DNA of 64,000 nucleotides from Spraguea lophii (lineage: Eukaryota; Microsporidia; Spragueidae), in the NCBI GenBank assembly GCA_001887945.1, contig LDOQ01000276.1:1-64000 (forward strand), in the 5' to 3' direction. The notes below the pieces were generated by a model. It saw only the letters and a program-made list of their open reading frames with translations. It was not told the DNA's origin and searched no databases. Each line of letters opens with the position of its first letter. The first letter of the stretch is position 1. Shown piece by piece: positions 1 through 10,116 of this stretch. Position numbers and translations under genes: made by a program.

Positions 1-935
1 GGATTTCTTCATTGATTGGAGCCTTCCCTAGAACAAGATGTGCCACTTGGGTCTCCGGATCCGCTAGATGGCTAAAAAGGTTTGGGCATGCAGTGCTTGA
101 ATCTCGTGTTCCTGATCATAAGAAAGTGGAGTTAATCGCAGACGTGATCAGGAACAGAGAGGTCTCTCGGGATAGGTCTGTCATAGGGAGGATCAGAGAT
201 GGTGGTAATATACGTCTGATCCCACCCAAGCTGTTAGCAGCCAAGAACCACCTCTATAGTGGATGGATGGCTTTGATACGTTTACGTATTGGAACATTTT
301 ATATCTCTTATAGAATGGCTGTGTCAGGAAGGATTGACAGCAGATATAGACAGTCCTGTCCCTTCTGCGGTGGCGGAAGAGAGACGATGTTTCATCTCTT
401 GTGGGTATGTCCTAGATGGGCTCTACAAAGAGAAGAAGCATTTAGTTGGATAAGGTCAGAGGACAATATTGTTCTTCGAGCCTTATCTGCTAGCATTTCA
501 AATCCACCAGAAGACAATCCAAGTCTTCTGGGGGTACTCTTAGGGGGAGAGTGGGAAGCTACTGGTCCGCAGCAATCAAAGGTAATTGTGGCTACGGCCA
601 CGTATCTACATAATATAGTAAAAATAAGAAATATAATTTTAAATGAGTATATAGAAGGCCACAGAAACCCTGATGAATAAAGTGGCCAGGGAACTAATTT
701 TAATCTATAAAAAATTTAAAAAATATTTTGTTAAATTATTATATGCCTCCAGGAACCAAAGGTCCCAGACCATGATGGGCCGCAGCCGGCCAGGAGAAGA
801 TTTGTTGTGATCCTCCCCGGAGAAGCTGATATATCAGATTGGGAGTTGAGTTGAAGAGTAGAAAAATAAAAATATAGTTGTAATGAAGTAAAAAAGCATC
901 GTAAATAAAATTTTCTTATGTTTAAAAAAAATAGA
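1..935 (+). mobile_element. Non-LTR retrotransposon (LINE), 3' portion, copy A
   Basis: This is the 3' end of a LINE running in from the left edge: the end of the polyprotein, a 3' untranslated region, and an A-rich end near 935. A second copy of the same 3' end lies at 10871-11610. Both share the untranslated block with 'aaccaaaggtc' and the final stretch 'gtaaataaaattttctta' followed by A residues. The untranslated region (about 750-800) also matches the 3' tail of the SINE copies in this window. The 5' limit is outside the window. Confidence 0.75.
3..680 (+). CDS. LINE polyprotein C-terminus with CCHC zinc knuckle (partial)
   Basis: The frame is open to the left edge, so the start is missing. 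What is visible is the region downstream of a reverse transcriptase, about 226 residues. A zinc-binding motif CPFCGGG..T.FHLLWVCPRW (C-x2-C, then H-x4-C) matches the zf-RVT type of finger that ends many LINE proteins. After it come about 100 residues ending NPDE with no endonuclease motif I can recognise. The reading frame is intact, so this copy may be young. Base composition is clearly richer in G+C than the host genes, as expected for a mobile element. In the second copy the same stretch is frameshifted and has stops. Confidence 0.7.
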   Translation: MSSLIGAFPRTRCATWVSGSARWLKRFGHAVLESRVPDHKKVELIADVIRNREVSRDRSVIGRIRDGGNIRLIPPKLLAAKNHLYSGWMALIRLRIGTFYISYRMAVSGRIDSRYRQSCPFCGGGRETMFHLLWVCPRWALQREEAFSWIRSEDNIVLRALSASISNPPEDNPSLLGVLLGGEWEATGPQQSKVIVATATYLHNIVKIRNIILNEYIEGHRNPDE

Positions 936-1255
936 AAATATTTTCAAAGAATGTTAAATATGGCTTTAAATAATAAAATAAATATATTAATTTTTAAAAA
1001 TTTATAATATTTTATCTAATTTCTATATGTTTACAATATAAGTTATATAAAATGTCATTTAACTACATAAGAGATTATATTTATTTCTTTTAAAATAATA
1101 ACAATTACAATAATGCCATTGTTATTATTAATAGTATATGACAAAAATTTAAAAAAGATTTAAGGAGAATATGCATTATAAAAAAGTTATTTATGGTTTA
1201 ATGATGTTTTCATTAATTATGGTTTAAAAATTTTTATTTTTAATATTTTAACCTA
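936..1255. other. AT-rich spacer between LINE and SINE
   Basis: No coding frame or recognisable repeat is seen. The stretch is almost pure A/T and separates the LINE tail from the SINE target site. Confidence 0.5.
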
Positions 1256-1267
1256 ATCTTATCTGCA
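1256..1267. repeat. Target-site duplication, left copy (12 bp)
   Basis: ATCTTATCTGCA occurs here, immediately beside the poly-A end of the SINE, and again at 1758-1769 beside its truncated head. A perfect 12-bp direct repeat flanking the element is the footprint of target-primed reverse transcription. Confidence 0.85.
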
Positions 1268-1757
1268 TTTTTTTTTTACGAATGAAACTTTTATTTATCA
1301 AAGCTTCCTGGCCGGTTGCGGCCTACCATGGTCTGTGACCTTCGGTTCCTCGAGCGACATTAAACTTGTACTAACTGGTTTCGCTACAGATATGCATTAA
1401 TCTCATCTTACCTTATGCTCCAGAGTGTTAGGATTTTGCGTATGGTGCGCGTCGCCGCCCCCACTTCCAGCTCTTAAGGAATTCCCAGCCTCTTTCGTTG
1501 CATAGTATTGGCCGAGTCACTAATCAATACAGGGATTGCAACTACATCAGCTAAACACTACTTTAATCTAGTAGCGGGGCCGTCATACAAAGCACAGCTA
1601 TGCTGTGCTATCGAAACCTCACCCACTCAACAACCTTTTTTCTTCTCTTCTGCATTTATTATTATTTTTTATTTTTTTTTTGTTTTGAAAACTTTTTCTG
1701 GATGAGGGATTCGAACCCGCCAGGCTTGGGGTTTGGTTACCACCCCACGACCACTGG
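1268..1757 (-). mobile_element. tRNA-headed SINE, young copy, 5'-truncated
   Basis: Read on the minus strand, the element starts inside a tRNA-like head (1698-1757). The head carries a pol III B box GGTTCGAATCC and part of an A box. A unique body of about 360 bp follows, then a tail of about 75 bp and a poly-A run at 1268. It is nearly identical to the copy at 44899-45397 (single-base indels only), so both are recent. The head is cut at the A box, lacking about 15 bp present in the other copy, which is ordinary 5' truncation. The tail (about 1277-1352) matches the LINE 3' untranslated region. Perfect 12-bp target-site duplications flank it. In one frame the body also reads like a decayed LINE C-terminus, which is weak evidence only. 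Confidence 0.85.
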
Positions 1758-1769
1758 ATCTTATCTGCA
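1758..1769. repeat. Target-site duplication, right copy (12 bp)
   Basis: Perfect repeat of ATCTTATCTGCA at 1256-1267, abutting the truncated tRNA-like head. Confidence 0.85.
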
Positions 1770-1837
1770 ACGACTAAAAAATTTTCTTCTATTGGTGTAA
1801 GCATATCTTTTTAAATCCATCCAGTTCCATTCTATCA

Positions 1838-4459
1838 TTATTGATTTAATTCATTATTATTCTTTTCTTCTATGCAAAGATAACCCATTGACCTTAAAAG
1901 TATATGAGCACCTTCATCGTTTATTTGAAAATAATCTTCATCATCAATGTATTCAAATATATTACTTATTCTAAACTCTTCTCCAAATTTCTTAGTTAAA
2001 TATTCCCTTGATTGATTATATAAGGTTAAACCAGATTTTATATCTTTTAGATATTCATTTATTTCTTCTATTATTATTTTGTAAGTAAATTTACTAAAAA
2101 ACTGTTCAATTATATATCTTTTATTATGGAGTTCTGGTATCATAGACATATTACCATATAAATTGGTCGTTTTCTCGAATCCAAGTTCGTCTGCTAATAT
2201 ATTTCTCCAATTTAAAAAAGTCTCAGCTTCTTCCTTTTCACCTTTACCAGTAGTAATGTTTTTAAGGATTTCAAATTTAAGATTTGTTATTATTTCAATT
2301 ATCTTCTCTTCGGCTGAACTACAATCATTTCCTTGTTTCAGAAATATGTATGTTGCTATAAATGCTTCTTCTTGACCATCTAAACAGGAAACATTATCTG
2401 TAGTCGTGTTATGGTTGAAATTTAATTGATCCAAAAGTCTAACAAGCGTTTCTTCTACATCATCTTGTTTTTCTGGAAGCATTTCAGTCATTGTTATTAC
2501 AATAGCTTCGAAATGATCGATGATTGAGTTTCTTTCTTGGCAATCAATAAGTGAATCTTGAATTAGTTCTGGATTATCCTCATAACAATAATATATTTTT
2601 ATTCTTCTTAACAAAAAGTTTAATTTTTCTTCTCTCTTATATGTTATACAATTAAAAATATTTTGTAACATTTCCTCTATTTCTTCTCTAGTTTTTTTAT
2701 GTTTTGGTGGTTTATTCGTTTTACATAATCTTATCATATCTAAATTTAATCTTTCTTTAATAGAAATATCAAGTTCTTCATAAAATGTATCAATATCTAA
2801 ATCAAAGTTTGTGTTTTCCGGAATTGCGAATGTTCTTACCCTATCATATCTGATATTTCTTAAAATGTTTTGATCTACTTGTTCAATAGTGATTAATTCT
2901 GAATTATGCGAATCGGCATCTATCTCCAAACGCAAAGGATTCCTACATAAATTAATTTCCAAATTTCTATTACTCATATTATTGATATTAGAAGGAAGTA
3001 ATTCTATACTATTAAAAATTAAATTCAATTTTTCAAGAGTAACCATGTCAAATATACTTCTATCAATATTGGTTATTCTGTTAAAAGCCAAATCTAGCGA
3101 TTTTAATGAAGTCATGCTTGTAAAAACATTCTCTAGGATAATTATTTCATTACCGTTTGCGTTAAATGTTTTCAAATTTATGAGTTTTGAAATACCCGGA
3201 GATATACTTGTTAAGAAACAATTAGATAAATATAAATATTCGATTTTAGAATTTGTTTGAGCATATTCAAATATATCAACTTCGTCATTGAATCTATTAA
3301 TACAACTAACAGTTAGTTTATATATACCATTATAACAAAAAATATTAGGCAATACACTTATATCTTTAAGAGTTAAAGAAAGATTTATTAGATTATCTCT
3401 TATACAAGGAAATTTCTTAATTTCAGTAAATATGACTCTGAACACTGATAAATTTTTTAGCTGTTTTAATTGAAAAATATTTCGATCAAGTTTTGGAAAA
3501 TTATTGCATTCTAAGTCAAGTGTTTCCAAGCTTCGTAATGCATTATCAGAGATTGATAATTCAGTTATTTCGTTATTATAAAGATATAACCCCAACAAAT
3601 TATTAAACATACCGTTCTTAATAATTAGATTTTTAATACGGTTATAGGAAATATTTAATATTCTTAAGTTAGCAAAGGAATATAGCTCATGAGGTATCTC
3701 TTCAAATAAATTGTCAGAAATATTAAGTTCTTCTAAATTTATAAAATTGCAAAAAACCCCTAAGAACACACTCAAATCATTATCAGGAATAATTAATTTT
3801 TTTAAGGATTTATAAGACGCAAAATTTGTATAATTATTATTATCTGAATAAACAGAAAAATCATTCTTTTTAAATAATGAGTGGTTGTGTGACAAATTTA
3901 ATTTTTTTAGATTTTTTAATCTAAATAAATTTGAACTGATGTTTATTAAATCATAACAATATCCAATATGTAATGTTTCAAGACTGTTCATTTGTACAAT
4001 TCCAGAAGGTATCATATCAAATTTATTAAAATTCAAATGAAGAGTTTTCAATTTTAGTAATGAAAATAGAACCTGGGGAAATTCTTTAAATTCATTAATA
4101 TTCAAATCTAACTCTTCTAATTTTTCAAAATTTTCAAATTGGTCGGGTAATCTGGATAATACCAAACCATTAAGTATTAAATGTTTGATATCATTGATTT
4201 CACAAAATACTACAGGAAATATATTATTTTCTGTAGTATTTTGTGAATCGATGTTATCTAATATTATAATTGTAATTTCTTTCATATCTTCATTTATTTC
4301 AAATAAACATGAAAAATCCAGGTTTTTTATAATTTCATCATATAAACCAGTTTTATATGGGTTGGGTATTAACTTCTTAATACAATCATAATCACTATGT
4401 GTTATTTTATATCTAATACATTTCATCAATGCTGGGAAAAAGACTAATAAAAAGTTCAT
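1838..4459 (-). CDS. Leucine-rich-repeat protein with possible NEL-type E3 ligase C-terminus
   Basis: This 873-aa protein has a hydrophobic start (MNFLLVFFPAL) that could be a weak signal, then LRRs from about residue 85 to 510 with the usual L..L.L..N.....P pattern. The C-terminal 350 residues are helical and Cys-poor. Around residue 692 there is a C-x-D motif (SCLDG), with C692 181 residues from the end. It is followed by NLKFEILKNI (about 726-735) and EAETFLNWRNILADELGF (about 744-761). LRR followed by a helical domain with a C-x-D nucleophile, then an acidic E-x-x-x-(F/Y)-L helix, is the layout of bacterial NEL (IpaH/SspH-type) ubiquitin ligases. The similarity is by eye and unproven. Microsporidia carry large LRR families, so an ordinary LRR paralogue with a lineage-specific tail is the alternative. 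Minus-strand CCC lies 8-10 nt before the ATG (4468-4470), supporting this start. An inverted repeat lies within the gene at 4199-4247. Confidence 0.8.
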   Translation of the reverse strand: MNFLLVFFPALMKCIRYKITHSDYDCIKKLIPNPYKTGLYDEIIKNLDFSCLFEINEDMKEITIIILDNIDSQNTTENNIFPVVFCEINDIKHLILNGLVLSRLPDQFENFEKLEELDLNINEFKEFPQVLFSLLKLKTLHLNFNKFDMIPSGIVQMNSLETLHIGYCYDLINISSNLFRLKNLKKLNLSHNHSLFKKNDFSVYSDNNNYTNFASYKSLKKLIIPDNDLSVFLGVFCNFINLEELNISDNLFEEIPHELYSFANLRILNISYNRIKNLIIKNGMFNNLLGLYLYNNEITELSISDNALRSLETLDLECNNFPKLDRNIFQLKQLKNLSVFRVIFTEIKKFPCIRDNLINLSLTLKDISVLPNIFCYNGIYKLTVSCINRFNDEVDIFEYAQTNSKIEYLYLSNCFLTSISPGISKLINLKTFNANGNEIIILENVFTSMTSLKSLDLAFNRITNIDRSIFDMVTLEKLNLIFNSIELLPSNINNMSNRNLEINLCRNPLRLEIDADSHNSELITIEQVDQNILRNIRYDRVRTFAIPENTNFDLDIDTFYEELDISIKERLNLDMIRLCKTNKPPKHKKTREEIEEMLQNIFNCITYKREEKLNFLLRRIKIYYCYEDNPELIQDSLIDCQERNSIIDHFEAIVITMTEMLPEKQDDVEETLVRLLDQLNFNHNTTTDNVSCLDGQEEAFIATYIFLKQGNDCSSAEEKIIEIITNLKFEILKNITTGKGEKEEAETFLNWRNILADELGFEKTTNLYGNMSMIPELHNKRYIIEQFFSKFTYKIIIEEINEYLKDIKSGLTLYNQSREYLTKKFGEEFRISNIFEYIDDEDYFQINDEGAHILLRSMGYLCIEEKNNNELNQ
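4199..4247. repeat. Perfect 17-bp inverted repeat inside the LRR gene
   Basis: Arms 4199-4215 and 4231-4247 are exact reverse complements (TTCACAAAATACTACAG). Three more A-T pairs and one G-T pair extend the stem inward and leave a loop of about 7 bases. It is in frame and falls near residues 71-87, just before the LRRs. Confidence 0.85.
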
Positions 4460-5515
4460 AAAAACAAGGGTTTCTTTCTCTTATAAAGTTTTTTTATCAA
4501 TTCTTTTTATATTTTTAAATGATAAGAATATTTTCAAAAAGGAATTCATAAATATAATGTGAGAGATTGAAATAAATTCAAATTTATATAAAAATAAATT
4601 GAAAAATAATAATATAAAAAAATATTTTGAATTACCAAAAATAATAATCGAAGCTGTCAAACATCTTAAATATAAAATATTTATGAGACGTTATTTAACT
4701 ATATAAGAGACTGGGCAATAAAATTAATGGATTTTCAAATAGTTTTATCAAGTTTAAGATGTTAATGTTGTTTGTAATATATTCAATAAAACATGTTTGG
4801 AATGAAAAAATATTAAAAGATATCATAACTTTATAAGCTGTTTTAATTTTTATTATAAAATCTTCTTTTATTTTTATTTTATTAATATTACTTTTAAGAA
4901 TAATAAATCAATAAATATTATAATAGAAAAAAATAATATTTACAATAAAAAAACCATATACATTGATTGTTAGAAGAGGATCCTTTTTATTTATATGTAA
5001 AACATAGTTAAAATAATATATATAAACGAATTTCTTATATATATGAATAAAATGAACAATATGAAAAAAGTATTTGGTATAAAATATTATTTGATAGAAT
5101 ACGTATAAATTGATTTATACTTGATTTTTTTTAATTTTTTTCGCTTGATAAGAATAAGAAAAAAAGAATTCAATCATATATTTTTTTAATTAAATGTTTC
5201 TATAATTTTTCTTAAATTATATATTTTATTTTGTTTTAGAATTATTTATAAGCTTTAAAATATCGGTAATTTATACTTTTCATATAATTTATAAAAAAAT
5301 TAAACTTCATTAAAGGTTATTCATTAAAAAAACTTTATATGATCAATATGATGATGGATATATTACATTTATATCTATATTACTATATTATTATATTTCA
5401 AAATAGTATTATTTTATTTTTATATCTATTAAACACCAATTAATTTAACCAAATTTTTATATTTCTTTTAAAACTTAAAAAACTCTCGAATATGGATCAA
5501 ACATTAATTATAAAG

Positions 5516-5550
5516 TTTTACGAATGAAACTTTCGTTTTTATAGGCTTCT
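5516..5550 (-). mobile_element. SINE 3'-tail remnant
   Basis: Contains 'tacgaatgaaactttcgttt...aggcttc', matching the last ~35 bp of the young SINE copies in the same orientation. The rest of the element is eroded or was never inserted. Confidence 0.55.
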
Positions 5551-6496
5551 TAATTAAAAGAAAAAGTATTGGACGTGGATCAGTATTTATTTTATCTTCT
5601 TTTTATAAACGATATTATTGTATTTCTTGTTATTTATTTGTCATTGTTTGCTTGTTGATGATACTATTATTCAACAATTATTATTAAGGTATTTATATTT
5701 CCATTGAAAATTTTCAATGGTTTAAACTTTATAAAATATAATATTTAAACATATTACCAGATTAAATTGCAAGGTATATTAATACCTTTATTATATATTT
5801 GTATAGTAATATTATTATATTCAATATATATCTTGCTTAACTTTTAATTCAGAAAGTTTCAAATAAAAAAATAAAATTAACTTAGGTTTCCGAATTGATG
5901 TGATAATTTATATGAATAAGTAAATTATATATATTATGTACCGTTATATATTAAACTTAATTCATTTACTGTTCCATTTTTTAAAAATCTTTGGTTTTTA
6001 TATATCTCTAAATTAGAATAATGCAGTGATTTGTAAATATTTTATAAATAATGTGTATTATTATATCTATTATATTTTACATATTTATTGTTTCACTCTA
6101 ATACATAAACATTTAAATAAAAAATATAAGATATAAAAAAATAAATATATACTAATAATTTAATATTTAACCAGTATAATATAATTAATATTTAAGCGTA
6201 TGAATAAAAAATAAACAATGGGGTATAAATATTTAATCAACTGACGAAGTAATATATGTAAATATTTTAAAAAATTGTTACTAACTATTAAACCTAATTA
6301 TAACCCGACCGCATTTCTTTATCTATTAAAATATATGAAAAGTTTATAAATCTATAGTTTACTATCCGAAAAATCCGGATCTCATATTAAATTTAATATA
6401 TCTGTGAGATAACATTTCAATTCTTAAGAAAAATAATAAAATTAATCCGTATAATGATAAAATAAAAAAATAAATAGAATTATCTGAAAAGAATAC

Positions 6497-6790
6497 GAAT
6501 ACTCATGATCATTTTATCCACAGCGAAAATGATTTTGAAATTACACCTATAATAAAAAAATTAAAATAACGAAGAATTATATTATTGTGAAATTAATTCT
6601 TAAACGAATTCTTGTTATTTTTAAAATTTAAAAACAGATATAGAAAACGGCAATGTTAATATTACACTTAATAACCATATTAGTACACACGATCAAAAAA
6701 CAAGGTTATGATGATTATGAAAGAGATATTGAATTACGAAATTGCATGTAATATCATAGATGGTTTTATAGCAAGAAAGTTAAAATTTAA
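6497..6790 (+). pseudogene. Possible decayed coding sequence
   Basis: Short protein-like runs (HDHFIHSENDFEITPIIKKL, then KTDIENGNVNITLNNHISTH) follow each other on the plus strand in shifting frames, broken by stops and interrupted by pure AT. Codon make-up is unlike the surrounding spacer. No family recognised; it may be chance. Confidence 0.25.
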
Positions 6791-8395
6791 ATATAATAAA
6801 AAGAATAAATGATATATATAATAATATAATAAAAATATGTTGATGATAAGATTATAAGAAAAGTTATAAAATAATTTTTGATTTACAATAAAAAGTATAT
6901 AATGATTAACCTAATCTGGTTGGTGCATTTCGTTTCTTTTTTAAAAAAATTGTCGATTGATGTAATATATTATAATATACATAAATAAAGATATTCTGTT
7001 GTAGGATTTCCAATCTTATTTAAAATATATAAATTATATGTAGTTTTATGAACGGACGAGTTGGTACTATGGTTATATTTTTTGAATACATTATTTCCTT
7101 TTTGTAATAATGATTCGATGTAATTAACTATCCATAATAATCGATTTTTTATGATATTTGTATAATATTCCATTTTCTATAATTCATTTATATTTATTTT
7201 AGCATAATAGAATATGGGTAAATTGTTGATAGGATATAAACAAAATTAATTGATACTTTATTAATTAAAAAATATTTTGATTCTATTAATATTATACGAC
7301 CCTTTTTAAAAACTTCTTATTATTTTAAAAACACCTTCACATTTTTCAATTGCTATCTATTATTAGTTTTTGTTTATGGGGAATTATAAAATAAAAATTT
7401 TGCGTGAATTATATTTCCCCATCAACGTATCCAACCTAATTTGATTATTATTATTAATTTAATAAATTCTTCAAATAATTATGTATCTTACTTTAAATTT
7501 ATAATCATCGAATAAAAAAATATTCTAATATTTCCAAACCATATTATCTGGAATTATAACAAATATAAAATGAATTTAAAAAAGGAGAAAAAAACAAATA
7601 CTCATTGTAATTATATTTAAAGTAAATAAAAGTTTATTTATACTCCAAAAATCATTTAATCACAGGTATTCATATAGATACAGGTTGTTCATGATTATAA
7701 TCAATTCAAGTAAGAAAGATAATTATATTTGGTTGAATAATATATTTTTAATATTATGTTTTCTATTATAATTTTATCAGAATATTTTATAATTCATCAC
7801 AACCCATATATTTAGATTTTTAATATATTCTTTATTATTTATAGTAACTATAATATATATAAAATAATCGAATATTTATATTTAAATTAAGTATAATCTG
7901 TGTATTTTTTCATATAAAATTGTATTTCTTTCCTATTGGCTTTATTATTTTCTGAATCATTGATTTTTTAAAATAACCCTTCTATTTTTAAAAGATTTAA
8001 TTATTTATTTATCTTAAAAATATAGGTGATGCGAATATGTAAGTATGTATATTCGTTATATTTTATTAACTAATTATTTATCTTAATTTACCTAAAAATA
8101 AAATTTGTTTCAAAATATTTTATTGTATATTATTTTTATGTTAAGTTCCACGAATGAATAAAAAAATTTAAAAAATACAAATCTTTTATTTATATTATAT
8201 AATTATAGGTTATACAATATGAATACTATATAATATTTCAATCTATATCTTATTCTTCTTAGCAAAATATATTTTTTAAAGAAATCAATTAAAATTAAAA
8301 AGAATAAAGAAGATTGCAATCTTTTAATTATGTTTAAAAGGCCGGTTTTATTCGTTTAATGACTCTAAAGAAAAGTTATTTTTTTATATTTTATT

Positions 8396-9565
8396 CTAAC
8401 TTAACACCCAACTTAGACTCAAAATAAAAAATAATTTCCATATTTTAAATTTCCATGCAATTTCGTTATCCGAATTTTCTTTTTGTATTTCTTCATGTGA
8501 TTGTTCATCTATTTCCCTGTGTGATTGTTCATGTGTTTCTTCATGTGATTGTTCATCTATTTCCCCATGTGATTGTTCATGTGTTTCTTCATGTGATTGT
8601 TCATCTATTTCCCCGTGTGATTGTTCATGTATTTCTTCATGTGTTTGTTCATGTGTTTCTTCATGTGATTGTTCATCTATTTCTTCATGTGTTTCTTCAT
8701 GTGATTGTTCAGCTATTTCTGGACAAAGTTTTGATTGTGATTCAGGTTGAGGTATTAATCTAATTCTTTGAGATTTGTCCATAGTATTATTATAATAGAT
8801 ATAACCTTTATGCTTGATATTAGATATTTTCATATCCCAGTTTTTGTCAGTGAATTCTATAATATGTTTGTCTTTTAATATATTTCCTAAATTATCGATG
8901 TAGCACCCTTTTATGTTATCAAATTCCACAGGAAAATATTTATTTTTTATTTTAGATGGTAGATAAATAATAGCATACCTAGTATCTATTGGTATTTCAC
9001 TGCTAATTGCATCATTATATTTAAATTGATCCGAGTATTTAAAATATAGATATGTTTCATATTCATCATCTTTGATCATTATAGTAGCTTTAAATGTTAT
9101 TGTTTCAGTTAATAACATATTTTCTGTTATCATATTTCCATTTTGATCTACACCTTCTATCATACCATATTTATTAATTTCTAATTTTGAAAAATACACG
9201 TACTCCATACTCTTTCTTATTACTACATCGACACCACTAAATTCTAGCCTTTTGATTTTAATTTTAAGTTTCATTTGCTTATTTTTTAATTTTACTTTAT
9301 AACCAAGTTTATTAGTAATTCCATTGCTTTGTATTTCTATTCCGTTTTTCGTTTGTATCTTTATTAAAACATCTTTAACATTGGCTTCTTCTCCAAGGTT
9401 ACTCACATTACTTGCTTGTATGTTCATAAAATATATTAAACAAAGAACGGGCAATTTTTTTATTCTTATCATGATTAATAATTTAATATATTTGTGTAGT
9501 TTAATAAAAAAATTAGAGTTTTTTTCTTTCCTGCAAAGAAAATCTGATTCATTTCTATTTAACAT
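8396..9565 (-). CDS. Putative secreted/GPI-anchored His-Glu repeat protein
   Basis: This 389-aa protein is not recognised as any family. A hydrophobic segment at about residues 38-50 (LPVLCLIYFMNIQA) looks like a signal peptide if translation starts at M32 (9472), or a signal anchor if it starts at M1. A GGG motif lies just upstream of M1 on the minus strand (9572-9574), favouring M1. Residues 51-280 look beta-rich. Residues about 282-361 are a tandem array of SHEETHEQ / SHGEIDEQ octamers, very rich in His and Glu. The extreme C-terminus is hydrophobic (WKLFFILSLSWVLS), as in GPI-anchored proteins. It is isolated, with kilobases of spacer on both sides. A surface or spore-wall role is inference from signal, repeats and tail. 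Confidence 0.65.
   Translation of the reverse strand: MLNRNESDFLCRKEKNSNFFIKLHKYIKLLIMIRIKKLPVLCLIYFMNIQASNVSNLGEEANVKDVLIKIQTKNGIEIQSNGITNKLGYKVKLKNKQMKLKIKIKRLEFSGVDVVIRKSMEYVYFSKLEINKYGMIEGVDQNGNMITENMLLTETITFKATIMIKDDEYETYLYFKYSDQFKYNDAISSEIPIDTRYAIIYLPSKIKNKYFPVEFDNIKGCYIDNLGNILKDKHIIEFTDKNWDMKISNIKHKGYIYYNNTMDKSQRIRLIPQPESQSKLCPEIAEQSHEETHEEIDEQSHEETHEQTHEEIHEQSHGEIDEQSHEETHEQSHGEIDEQSHEETHEQSHREIDEQSHEEIQKENSDNEIAWKFKIWKLFFILSLSWVLS
8478..8722. repeat. Tandem 24-bp-type repeats encoding HEETHEQS
   Basis: Units built on 'tcatgtgattgttcatctatttcc' and variants 'cttcatgtgtttcttcatgt' repeat about ten times in the 3' third of the secreted-protein gene. All are multiples of three, so copy-number change would keep the frame. 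Confidence 0.85.
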
Positions 9566-10116
9566 TTCTTACCCTCGTTAAAAAAAAAGATTATATACTT
9601 ATTCATTCTTATCAAAATATATAAAAGGAGATCCATTTTTATAACTATAATCAAATATAATTTATTGATGACATAATAGTAAAAATGATATTCTGTTATT
9701 TATAATATTCAACTTTGAATCATAGTATTATATAACTATTAATATTTACTTCAATATTCTATATATATCGATATATCAACATATATATGTTATAAATAGT
9801 TATCATTAAATCTTAATATTAAATAATGACATGAAGATAAAATAGCTAAAATAACATCGTATGGATATTATATACAAAAATATAATATATTATGTTTTTT
9901 ATACAAAGTAAAAATTAAAATAGATAAAAGTTATTCTTTATATGTATTTTTTCTTATATTTAATGAAGCCCTTGTATATACTGATAAATTTATTGTATAA
10001 TTGGTGAGTAATATATATTAAACATTACCCCGTATAAAATCTATAAAAAAATTAATAATTTTTATAGTAACTTTTTTTGCTAATAAAAACAAACCAAATT
10101 TAATAGGAGTATCTGA
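9566..10116. other. AT-rich spacer
   Basis: No coding frame, repeat family or RNA gene seen. Confidence 0.4.

Larger units (their letters stand above)
4460..8395. other. Long gene-poor AT-rich interval
   Basis: Nearly 4 kb with no convincing intact gene. It holds an old SINE tail (5516-5550) and a decayed protein-like stretch (about 6497-6790), each listed separately. A 67-codon minus-strand frame at 6970-7173 lacks a CCC/GGG start motif and resembles no family I know, so I do not call it a gene. Confidence 0.5.

Noticed and set aside
1838..4459. Plain plant-type disease-resistance or kinase LRR
   Set aside because: No kinase, NB-ARC or membrane helix after the LRRs.
6970..7173. 67-codon minus-strand frame as a gene
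   Set aside because: No CCC/GGG motif, no recognisable content, in a gene-poor AT-rich stretch.
8478..8722. CRISPR array
   Set aside because: Units are coding, contiguous without spacers, and in a eukaryotic genome.
8455..8763. Repetitive Val/His/Phe plus-strand frame
   Set aside because: Antisense of the HEETHEQ repeats of the secreted protein.
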